62,500 nucleotides of DNA from Cristatella mucedo. Its lineage: Eukaryota; Bryozoa; Phylactolaemata; Cristatellidae. The position numbers and the translations under genes were made by a program. Below the pieces are notes generated by a model. It saw only the letters and a program-made list of their open reading frames with translations. It was not told where the DNA came from and did not search any database. Positions 30,398-39,440 of this stretch are shown in pieces (positions within the stretch are counted from its first letter, which is position 1; the number at the start of each line of letters is the position of its first letter). The stretch is from assembly GCA_009760855.2 (NCBI GenBank), contig WPIO01000010.1:5002501-5065000 (forward strand), in the 5' to 3' direction.

Positions 30398-30573
30398 ATA
30401 GATAAAAAAGTAAGTCTGTTGTTTAACAATCGAGTGAAAAACTGTAAGTAAAAGATTCATGTTGTAAGTACATCGAACACATTACATTTGAAAACTTCGA
30501 TATGTGAGCGTCAGCGAACATAGAGGAGTTTGAAAAAGGGAAATGTTCGCAAACGAGACTTTACTTACAATAA
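30398..30573 (-). repeat. right inverted terminal repeat of the Polinton
   Basis: Inverse complement of the left repeat. It ends CGAGACTTTACTTACAATAA(C) and is followed by GGTAAGACGAGCGG, which is R1 sequence. By eye the two repeats differ at about one position in six, so the insertion is not recent. Confidence 0.85.
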
Positions 30574-30574
30574 C

Positions 30575-31125
30575 GGTAAGACGAGCGGCAGTCAGGTTAA
30601 ACCTCTTTATAATAACGCATGCGCCAACAACAACAGGGGAACTAAACAAGTCTACAGGGAGGGTCATAAACAGCAAGCGCGAACCAACGTGTTAGTTGGT
30701 CCGTCAGCTTCCACCGCCACACCGTCGCCGGCCTCGGTCCCACCAGTACAAGCATACGCCGTACAAGACCCGGCTAGCTGAGTATTCTGGGATAGACGGA
30801 GCAGACGTCCACAACAGTCGAGAGCTTCCGCCGAAAGACGCCAGCACACGGCGGGGGGGGGGGCCGGTCACGAACACGCTGTTGCCTTGCGTTCGTGGCC
30901 GTATCGCCGGAGCTCGCCAGCAACCATCCAGGCGCATAACTCGGCGAGACCGGGAGCCTCCAATACCACGACTTACCCGGCCAACTTCTCTTACCCAAGA
31001 GCCCCGGTGACCTCACGTCACCGCACATCCGGCCATGCCGTAGATCCGACCTCGGCCTAGCCGGTGACCCTACCCTCATTATAGCCACCTGGTCCCAGCC
31101 AACCGAACTTAGCCTGGGTGCAAGG
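30575..31125 (+). repeat. R1 repeat copy b, right part (right flank of the Polinton)
   Basis: Continues R1 from GGTAAGACGAGCGG through GGTTAAACCTCTTTATAATA, ACCCGGCTAGCTGAG and CCATCCAGGCGCATAACTCG to AGCCTGGGTGC. Blocks match 34,031-34,670 in order. A poly-G run is at 30,852-30,861. Confidence 0.75.
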
Positions 31126-31209
31126 ATATACTCTCTAACGTTGTCTATTTTTCAGACAAAGAAGCCAGAGAAGCAAACGGCCAGGTCGCCACAAGGATCA
31201 CTAGTGAAG

Positions 31210-32260
31210 AATCTAACCTGCTTGCGGTTAAGGAGTTGGTTGATGGTAGACATGAGCAGATTTAGATTGGGCATCGGTGAGCAAACAATATTTCTGTAGC
31301 AGCCAGATTTGCCTTTGCGAGGATCGACTAGTACGATCTACAGTATTCTTCGCATGCCTGATAGCGGACATCAATCCTGATCGTTTATACGCTTTCTCAA
31401 GCTTTGGCTTAGAAGACCTAGCTAGTTTAATGTCTGCGGTAAGCCATAGGCTGTCTGGGCGAGGGTGCACGCTTTACTTAATTAGAGGCGGAAACAAGCT
31501 TAGTACGTCAGCAAGTCTAGTGTTGTCGCATTCTACCAATGACGGCAGGTCAGAAGGGGGATTAAGCAGCAACGATGAAAAAGATAATTTTAGCTCTGAC
31601 AGTATCTAAGTCAAGGCTCTTGAGATTTCGCGATGTACAGATGATCGGATGAGTAGAATTCTGCAGTAATAAGGGACAATAGCCCACATATGTGGGAGAA
31701 TAGAGGATAATGCATCGAGTGTGTGATCCTTGTTGTTGATGTCGGGGTCATGTGTGGGGTCATGATATAATAGTATTTTGTTATATTTATCACGGTACAT
31801 GAGCCGTAAGAGAAAAAAGGCAGCCTGTGCACGAAATCTAGTACTTTAGGCTTCAGCTCAAAGTGAACGTCAAAGTGAACGTTAATAAAACCCACAACGA
31901 GAAATCACTTATTCCTTGAACACAGAATTGAAAAATGAGATAAGAGAAATCGGCGATTAGGCAGGACTTGGTACCTGGTGGGTGATAGATTACTGCCACC
32001 ACTGGCAGCTTGTTCTCAGACGTACTTACAATAAGAGACGGGACAAACTGCTTCCAGGGGACTGCAAAAAGGTTTGCAGTTGAGGAAGGAACGGCGACAA
32101 CGGTGACTCCTTCAGCTTTCATTGATCTAGTGGTATGAAAGAACCGGAAAGCTGTCAGGATTGCGCCGGTTATAGTCTGACTGTTTGTCGATTTTAGCCA
32201 GGTCTCGATCAAAGCGAGCAGGTCAAGATCGTCATCAACAGCGATCTCATGTATGGCGCA
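31210..32260 (-). mobile_element. LINE endonuclease and linker fragment
   Basis: The minus strand encodes part of an APE-type endonuclease (ETWLKSTNSQTITGAILTAF, FFHTTRSMKAEGVTVVAVPS, VVAVIYHPPG) at 32,212-31,853 and, after a gap, the linker before the RT (HPRPDSLWLTADIKLARSS) at 31,470-31,228. It is fragmentary. The family (A or B) cannot be decided because no other copy here includes this region. Confidence 0.7.
31762..31800 (-). repeat. short fragment resembling the start of the provirus membrane-protein gene
   Basis: On the minus strand this reads DKYNKILLYHD, close to DKYNKILLYNE of the gene at 29,928-30,350. ATATAATAGTAT(C/T)TTGTTAT and the following TTTATC match at 26 of 27 positions. 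It lies outside the provirus, in the LINE region. It may be transferred DNA or an AT-rich coincidence. Confidence 0.35.
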
Positions 32261-32438
32261 GGATTCAAGTTCAGGACAAGGAGCGCTGCGGTACGAATTA
32301 CCCTACAACAGCCGGCGTTCGCCCTCTAGGTTTCATTTGACTTTGGTTTCAAGCTCCACTTTGGTTGTTTTAAAGTCACTGGCTAGGCGTCTCCAATTGC
32401 ATAATTTTGGGTTTGCTGTACTTCGACAGCGTAGTGCT

Positions 32439-32711
32439 CCACCTCGGCCATATCGCCATAACTCATCGCCATCGCCATAACTCGGTCCAAAAGAATCGTC
32501 CGGAGCCTTTTCGGCATTCAAGCTGGACTGGGTTGCCCATCTGGTGGCAGAGCGACGGTATTAATTCCTCACCGTAACGTAACGACCCACGGTGCCGGGC
32601 CCTTTATCACTAAGCTATTGCCCCATTGTCTCAGTTAGGTAGGTATTAAGAGTCGAGTGACGCTCGCTCCGAGTCTTTTGTTCGGCTCCTCTCTCTCTCT
32701 CTCTCTCTCTC

Positions 32712-32745
<34 letters not shown>

Positions 32746-32769
32746 CGGCTTCGCTTCGACGCCGTCGGG
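32439..32769 (+). repeat. direct repeat, copy 1 (LTR-like)
   Basis: About 330 bp from CCACCTCGGCCATA to CTTCGACGCCGTCGG, repeated at 33,502-33,757. It includes a (TC)n tract at 32,690-32,742 that is much shorter in copy 2. AATAAACGG follows at 32,867. The pair could be LTRs of a small internally deleted element of about 1.3 kb; the second copy is shorter. Confidence 0.55.
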
Positions 32770-33288
32770 CTCTAAGAGGGGAACAGCAGAAAGGGGAACA
32801 GCGGACCGAATTGGGCAGACGCTTTTGAGCTAGCGTCGCGCCGCTACTGCCTGGTTCATCATTCCGTAATAAACGGTATCAGTCTGAGCCGTCTTTTGCT
32901 GTGCATGACTGCTCGCACAAACTTAAAACATATTTATTACATCAAAAGTTAAGATCTGACCTGTTCTATTTGCTCCACAACAGAGCAGCTGTTTCATACC
33001 AACTGAGTAACGTGGTCAAATCAACCATTTTCGACGAGAAAACCAAATAATTCGCGTCTTGTGGTCCACATTTAGTCAGATAATAGAGAGAAGAATCAAA
33101 ACTGACACGAACTATTAGCCCCCCCGACTTACGCCTGTATGACTTACGTAAATTGAGGGATACGAACTCGGCTACGGTCACACACACATCGAAAATCAAA
33201 ATTTATCCAAGAAAACTTCCAGAATTCACGCACGAAGTAGCTTTGATAACGCCGCAAACATTATGGAGGAAACGATATGTAGCGCCTT

Positions 33289-33375
33289 GCTGGCCTTGGC
33301 TTAATTTTAGCGCGAACAAGAACTGTTCGGCGGGCGAAAACTCCTGTGTCCTGGAGCAGTGAGTCAGAGAGGAGC
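33289..33375 (+). repeat. inverted repeat, left arm
   Basis: GCTGGCCTTGGCTTAATTTT through GAACTGTTCGGCGGGCGAAA to GAGAGGAGC. It pairs with 35,345-35,430 in inverted orientation at roughly 90% identity. The arms enclose about 2 kb that holds the second direct repeat and R1 copy c. Confidence 0.7.
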
Positions 33376-33501
33376 ACCAGTGCGGTTAGAGAGCAAGAGC
33401 TTAAGAGCGAGCTAGGAAGCTCTGGAACCAGCAGTGGTGACTCGGCCTTTATAATTGGTCTGATATCCGCGGAAGCTGCTGATAGATTTTGGCTGGCCTG
33501 T

Positions 33502-33757
33502 CCACCTCGGCCATAACTCTGTCCAAAAAGAATCGTCTGGAACCTATTCGGCATTCAAGCTGGACAGGGGTGCCCTTCCAGTGGCCTAGTGACGGTATTA
33601 ATTCCTCACCGTAATGACCCACGCTGCCGGGCCCTTTACCACTAAGCTCTTGCCCCGTTGTCTCAGCTAGGTATTTAAGAGTCGAGCGACGCTCGCTCTT
33701 GGTCTTTTGTTCGGCTCCTGCTCTCTCACTCTTCGGCTTCGCTTCGACGCCGTCGGA
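33502..33757 (+). repeat. direct repeat, copy 2 (LTR-like)
   Basis: Matches copy 1 through GTATTAATTCCTCACCGTAA, GCCGGGCCCTTTA and AAGAGTCGAG.GACGCTCGCTC. The region between the copies (32,770-33,501) has no coding content that I recognise. Confidence 0.55.
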
Positions 33758-33949
33758 CTCGTTTCTCTGAAAGCGAGGGAGGAGGGCGGGCTGTTCGCCG
33801 GGGATTGTCGGGACAGAACGAGAGAGCACTAGGAGGATTTGGTGATTTCCAACGAATACGGTCGAATCGTGCCCGAGCTAGCATTTTGTGCTTCTTTTGT
33901 ATTTTGTGCGCGCATGCTCGCACGTGGTCTCGGCATAAGAATGTAACCG

Positions 33950-34680
33950 AGTTCGAGGGGTCAGAGGCTAATTCCTGCCAAACGGCGCCATACTCCGGCC
34001 ACGCTGCCGCTCGCCATGCCGCTCAGCTAGGGTAAGAAGAGCGGCCGTCAGGTTAAACACCTTTATAATAACGCATGCGCCAACAGCAGCAAGGGAACTA
34101 AACAAGTATACAGGGAGGGTCCTATACACAGTAAACTATGGGGGCGCAAGACAACGCAGCAAGCGCGAGCAGACGTGTTAGTTGGTCAGTCGGCTTCTGC
34201 AGTCCCGCCGTTGTACCGACTCCGAATCCGACAGTACGAGCGTACACCATAAAAGATCCGGCTAGCTGAGTAACTGCTTGGCTAGTCGGAGTCGACGTCC
34301 ACCACAGTCCAGAGCTTCCACCGAAAGACGCCAACACATGGGGTCACGGTCACGAACACGCTGCATGGGGAACGCGGAATATACAAGTCTCAAGAACGAG
34401 CGTTCTACCCAGCACCGCTCGGGCCTTGGGCACTCGTTGCGTTGCGTGCGTAGCCGCATCGCCGGAGCACGCCTGCAACCATCCAGGTGCATAACTCGGC
34501 GAGACCGGGAGCCTCCAACACCGCGACTTACAGGGCCAACTTCTACCCAAGAGGCCCGGTGACCTCACGTCACCGCACATCCGGCCATGCGTACGTCCGA
34601 CCCCGGCCGAGCCGGTGACCCTTACCACATTACAGCCATCCTGTCCCAGCCAACTGAACCTAGCCTGGTTACAAGGATTT
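33950..34680 (+). repeat. R1 repeat copy c, with an unoccupied Polinton site
   Basis: The longest uninterrupted R1 copy in this orientation. GCTCAGCTAGGGTAAGAAGA at 34,021-34,040 is the intact counterpart of the Polinton junctions (..GCTAGGG at 11,140 and GGTAAGACGAG at 30,575). It includes TTTATAATAACGCATGCGCC, CCATCCAGGTGCATAACTCG and GTGACCTCACGTCACCGCAC. Confidence 0.8.
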
Positions 34681-35340
34681 GCCGGTGCGAGCTAGACGTA
34701 GTTGGTGTGGTGGGTGAGATATTCCGTCGGTTCGGGCTCCGTCGTCTATTGGGGCCGTTCCCCCTAGAGACGCAGGTAGCATAAGTGTGGAGACGTGTTT
34801 CCTCCTCAAGAGTGCTTAAGGTGGTGTGTGAGTTATTCTGCCGTTAAGGTGGATACGGAGCCCTAGTTCTCCAGTCAGGGTCTAGGCTCCGGTTCGGGCT
34901 TCTCGTCTCATTCGGGTCGTTCCCCACAATAGACTTAGGTAGCCTAAGTGCGGGGACGTATTCCCACCGCAAGATGGCGTGTGCTATTGAGCGTGTAAGG
35001 AGTGTGGAGATAAAACTGAGCTAGACGCGCAGCGACTTTGTGCGCTTGCGAATGAAGCTCAGTAAAATCCCCAATTTGTGTTTCGCTTTCCAATTCACGC
35101 CGCGGATTCACGTCCCCCTTTAGTAACGGTAAGCAGGTCGGCGCCAGAAACGCTCGTTTCGTGGCGGCTTGCTTAGTGCGCGTAGGCGCGAACCGAACGG
35201 CATTAGGCGCTAGGTTACGCGGCTAGGTAAGTGGCAGCTTAAGCCTACTTCGCCGAGCCTTCGGCGAATTTACACAGTTACACAGTTTCTCGTTACACAT
35301 GTCTCGGAGCTATGCATTATGGATACTGAGGTGCTACCTC
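34681..35340. other. no gene seen; imperfect tandem repeat
   Basis: Two imperfect units of about 190 bp (34,705-34,800 and 34,880-34,975) share GTTCCCC..TAGA.... GTAGC.TAAGTG.GGA..T. GC-rich otherwise. No coding signal. Confidence 0.4.
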
Positions 35341-35344
35341 TACC

Positions 35345-35430
35345 GCTCCTCTCTGGCTCACTGCTTCAGGAAGAGGAGTTTTCGCCCGCCGAACAGTTCT
35401 TGTTCGCGCTAAAATTAAGCCAAGGCCAGC
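35345..35430 (-). repeat. inverted repeat, right arm
   Basis: Inverse complement of 33,289-33,375. Together they could be the ends of a composite or fold-back element; no transposase is present between them. Confidence 0.7.
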
Positions 35431-35454
35431 GCGGTGTTACAGTATCGCAGTAGA

Positions 35455-35975
35455 GCGTATCGTTTACATCATCACGTTGTCACTTCATTCTTTGGCTCCA
35501 GCCTACCTATCAAATCTACTGCACCACCAGGCTAAGCATAGTACCTCCGCTTCCGGAATCTTACCGTTTATCCAGACATCGAAAAAACCCAAAATCCTTT
35601 GGAGACCGTGCTTTTAGTTCGCATGCTCCCCAAGCCTGGAACTCACTCCCGACTTCCATCACGACATCCCATGACTTGACCACATTCAAAAATAACTTAC
35701 AAACGCACCTATTTATGACAGCATTTATGGGTCCCCGTGATTCGTCTTTTATGTGCTTATGCGTGCGTACACTGTGCATGCTGCCACTAACCAGATATGC
35801 ATGCTGACCCTGTGCATGCCATCCCTAACCATGTTATTCATGTTGCTTATCGAGCATGCTACCACTAACCGTCCGATCATGTTTCCTTTGGAGCAAATGT
35901 AAAGTACCTAGAAAGAGATTGAGTTCTCTGAGGTTGCTTTATCAAGTGTGCTATTATTATATTTATTACTATTTT
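35455..35975 (+). mobile_element. LINE-A fragment (RT C-terminal end and 3' UTR)
   Basis: Encodes the degraded LAPAYLS..L.HQAKHS-type segment, then AWNSLP-type codons, and ends with the family-A block AAGTACCTAGAAAGAGATTG and an ATTATT tail near 35,950. Confidence 0.7.
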
Positions 35976-37970
35976 GTATCATTCTTGACTGACACAATTT
36001 TTTACTTACGACAGGTTTCCCGGTCGCTGTCTATTTCGTAAGTCGGGGACTGACTGTATTTACTTTGAAGTCATACAAAAGCTGATCGCTCAAAAGGGTT
36101 CAGAAATGAGTAGAGGTTCTAGACTTGCGGCTATACTGCGAATCGCTTTCTCGAAGAGGCCCCCAAGTATAGCCCCCATAATGTTTTCGTTATTCTGTCG
36201 TCGGTAGCAGCGTTCAAAGACCTGTATATCGTTGTGAAAGCCCCTGCTTTGCTCCGACGAGTAAGCTCCCATATTCTCCTTGAATCTGTCAGGACGAGTA
36301 TCGATAGCATAGAATTCGAAGGGCCGATTACGCGTACTTTTGTTGTACGCGCAGTTTGCTTTGAAATCCTGACCCTGCTGACCCTGCTGACCCTGCTGCT
36401 CACAGTTTTCAGCATCGGCGATGATTCATCATGACGGCGACAGACAGAGAGCCGCGGATCAGTGCAACGAAACTCGGCTCTACGCTTTCTCCGTCCGTCC
36501 TGTTTATCGTCTTGCAAATTTGTCACGCTCTACGATCGTTACCTGCGGTCCAACGCCCGATATCAGCTGTGACCTTTGCCTCTTTAAGTACCTCTGACAG
36601 GTGTCAACAGACCTGTCGGAGGTATTTGAAAGCTGCTGACTCATTGTCCAAGGCAGGACCAAATTGCTTGATTAGGACTAAATTGATGTTCAGAGATGGC
36701 ATCAACAACTTCCACAAGTCTACCTTCACATCGGAAACAAATACCTGTTATGAATCAGCACGGATTTGAAGCTCCTGGATGATATGTCTATGAATAGCTA
36801 TCATTCGCCAGGGTTACAGGTGATTCCGATAGCCTCTAACAGACTCGGACAGACACTGTTTCAGAATCGCAGCCCATCTTGCCAACCGAGGAAGGTGGAA
36901 ACAAGTTAATGGCGCTTTCTCTGGTCTGTTACTATAACAATTTTATCCAGTGAGTTCAACTCCTTGAGCCTAGATGTCTGAAGCTCAGAATTAATATTTT
37001 TAAGCTCCGGATTGCACTTGGCTAGTGTTGGGTCCGCTGTACTGTGACACCATACTACTCCCACTGAAGTCACCAAAAGGAGAACAGTAGAGCCAATAAT
37101 ACACTTACAGATTCTTCAAAAATAGGGCGGTCATCGAGGCCACCAAAGCCAGCGTGGCTTTCTTTGATTAGTAGTAAACTGCATGCCGTATAGTTGATCT
37201 GACCTTTGGTGGTGCGACTGCTCAAAAAAATAAACATACTCAACAGTAAGATTAAGGCCTTTGATCAGATCTGTAAAGTCTTTCTGGTTGGGAAGACAGA
37301 CTTTCTCTGCCTAGCCGACCTGCGGAATTTGAATCTGGACCTGCAATGTCTTCCTTGCTGTCTTACTTGTTACTCTCTTATGAAGATGACTGATTTTTCT
37401 TTGGAAGAGTGGGGTTAGGGAGCTCAGTGGGCGATGAATGAAAGAATTTGTGGTGCTACAAACGTGGTGTGGGGCTTACACGTTCGGTCCAAACTAGGCC
37501 GAAACGCAGCGCTCGTAATGGTGCTCATCTCAGCCGACGCGAGACTTATATCGCTGACGCCCGAACGTTGTAGTGTGGCCCGAACCTTGATTGTTAATTG
37601 TAGGTGCCCGCACCGATTCACGCACGTACGCCAACAGCAACTGAAACACGGCAGCGAGGACAAGCACTCATACATTAGCACATCAAGTCCGTATCCATAA
37701 TGCAGACGAGAATATTTAACACCAGCGGACGGTTACAGTCTTTCAACATTGGTCATGACGTACACCATAGGCTGCGCTGTGAGGTCTAAAGTTCGCATCA
37801 GCTCAAATGCCCCGAGTCTCGAATCCTGACTGCCCGCCAATCTCAGGGCGCCGGCCTTTTGTACGGACTCAGCGATAAATTATCGCATAATCACATAATC
37901 TCGAGCAATGATTAAAGCTACAATCCGGCTTTACGTAGCTGGCGCCGCCCCCGTTTCGCTGGATACCCAT
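35976..37970. other. gene-poor 2 kb
   Basis: Open frames up to 130 codons occur on both strands at 36,131-36,769 without recognisable motifs. A 9-bp tandem repeat (GACCCTGCT, three units) is at about 36,373-36,400. No exon assigned. Confidence 0.4.
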
Positions 37971-37974
37971 GGAG

Positions 37975-39150
37975 GCCCATGGAGTAGGATATCACTTTTA
38001 TTCTGACGATATTCAAATGTATTTGTCATTCAAACTGTCAGAATCTGCTGCAGCAACTGATAATCTGAATGCTCGCCTGGCCAATATTCAATCTTGGATG
38101 TCGGACAATTTCTTGAAGCTAAACGACGATTAAACTGAACTGCAGCTGAGAAGATACCCTAAACGTGTGACTGGATTAGAAGGCTTTGCTCTCTGTTCTA
38201 ATACGTGATGCTGTTGTACAACCATCACCACGTACTCGGAATTTAGGTATCATTTTCGACAGCTGCCTAAATTTTAAATAAAAAAATAAACCCTAGCTGA
38301 TTAAACAGCCTCTTTTTATATAGCGACATAAGAGCCTTTGCGGCTATCACCACCGCTTGCAGTGGCGATACAGAATCGCCCACTGCAGGAATCGAACCCA
38401 CGACCTCGGTACCGAGGTCGTGAAAGCAACCGCCTTACCTAGTTCGCCATAAAAGCTTTATTCAGAAGATTGCTTCTACAGCTAGCTACTAGTCCGGTCT
38501 CAGCTAGATTATTGTAATTCCCTTTTGGCTGGGCAACCGAAAAAAAGCCACGAGGCCACAGCAGCTGGCTATGAATATGGCTGCAAGGCTAGTATGCAAA
38601 TCCCAGAGGTGTGACCATGTGTCTCCTTTGCTAAAAGAGCTAGGCTGGCTGCCGGTTGATTAACTAATACAGAGCAAAGTTCTAACGTTGTCCCACAAGG
38701 TCCATCCCGGCTTGGCCCATCCGTACCTAGCTGAAACTGCTGCACCGGTTTCAGCCTCCTCATGCCCTCAGGTCCTGTAAGGACAATAAGTTAGCTACTC
38801 CATTCTTTTGCTTATAGACCACTGTAGACAGAAGCTTTAGCTCTGCAGGTCCTAGACTGTGGAACTCACTTCCACGAGTCTTGCGCAACGACAACTACTC
38901 TCCTGCTGCCGACTATGGCACATCCTTTCCAGCCGTTCTGAGCTGCTACTTCCATGCTACTCACTAACTCGACTGCTCTCCTGACTCAGCTATTCTTCTC
39001 ACTTTCTCTTTGCTGAGGGAGATGAAGTCTGCTGGCTACCGAATGCGTACCGAAAGATGCTTAGGCTTTAACTTCGCTATGCAAAACTCTCCTTGGTAGC
39101 ATCTACATAGTCTTTGTAGCTTGGTGGAGTTACAGACGGAGATATAGTAC
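37975..39150 (+). mobile_element. LINE-B fragment with RT YxDD region
   Basis: Translates as FYSDDIQMYLSFKLSESAAA (YSDD catalytic motif) and SWMSDNFLKLNDD, then after a nested SINE the C-terminal region and the family-B 3' UTR (CTGGCTACCGAATGCGTACC). Several stops and shifts. It matches 780-1,576 over the second half. Confidence 0.78.
38288..38452 (-). mobile_element. SINE-A copy nested in LINE-B
   Basis: The minus-strand B box GGTTCGATTCC and the TAGGTAAGGCGGTTGC head are intact. It splits the LINE-B sequence at CTAAATTTTAAA, and LINE-B resumes with TAAAAGCTTTATTCAG, so the TAAA-rich target appears duplicated. Confidence 0.8.
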
Positions 39151-39324
39151 ACCTTGAACAATAGACTGTATGCATACGAGAATAGCATGAAATAAAAAGG
39201 ATACTTTAATATTCATACAAATACGAGACTTATGAAGACGAAAAAAAGATATTTCACACACATTACGCATGAAGTAACAACTAGCGTTCGTATAGCTCCA
39301 TATATATAAATCCTTTGTGTAGCT

Positions 39325-39440
39325 CCTTTTGAGAACTTAATCTCAATCAGGACACTTTACAGGTGCTCGAGAGCTTAAGCTCATGATCTTGGTCATTAAA
39401 GGCGATCACATTACCGATGGGCCAAACCAGGGCAACCTTA
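39325..39440 (-). mobile_element. SINE-B copy
   Basis: The minus strand reads GGTTTGGCCCATCGGTAATG and the degraded B box, followed by the GAGATTAAGTTCTC tail shared with LINE-A. Related to the copy at 5,630-5,757. Confidence 0.55.

Larger units (their letters stand above)
11141..30573. mobile_element. endogenous Polinton/Maverick (adintovirus-like) element, decayed
   Basis: A 19.4 kb AT-rich block, sharply different in composition from both flanks. It is bounded by inverted terminal repeats and carries protein-primed PolB, adenain-type protease, FtsK/HerA-type ATPase, double-jelly-roll major capsid protein and penton-like genes. This combination defines Polintons/Mavericks and adintoviruses. 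Most genes carry frameshifts and stops, so it is not functional as it stands. No retroviral-type integrase was found, although one is usual in the group. It interrupts an R1 repeat, of which two uninterrupted paralogues are present here. No clean 6-bp target duplication is visible: left flank ..CTAGGG, right flank (C)GGTAAG, while the empty site reads CTAGGGTAAG. Confidence 0.92.

Noticed and set aside
11131-30580. Classical 6-bp target duplication for the Polinton
   Set aside because: Left CTAGGG and right TAACGG or GGTAAG do not match. With the empty sites as reference only GG can be counted as shared, so I do not claim a duplication.
36131-36769. Overlapping 131- and 112-codon frames on opposite strands as genes
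   Set aside because: No domain, signal peptide, splice structure or promoter; the RVSRVSRV run is from a 9-bp tandem repeat.
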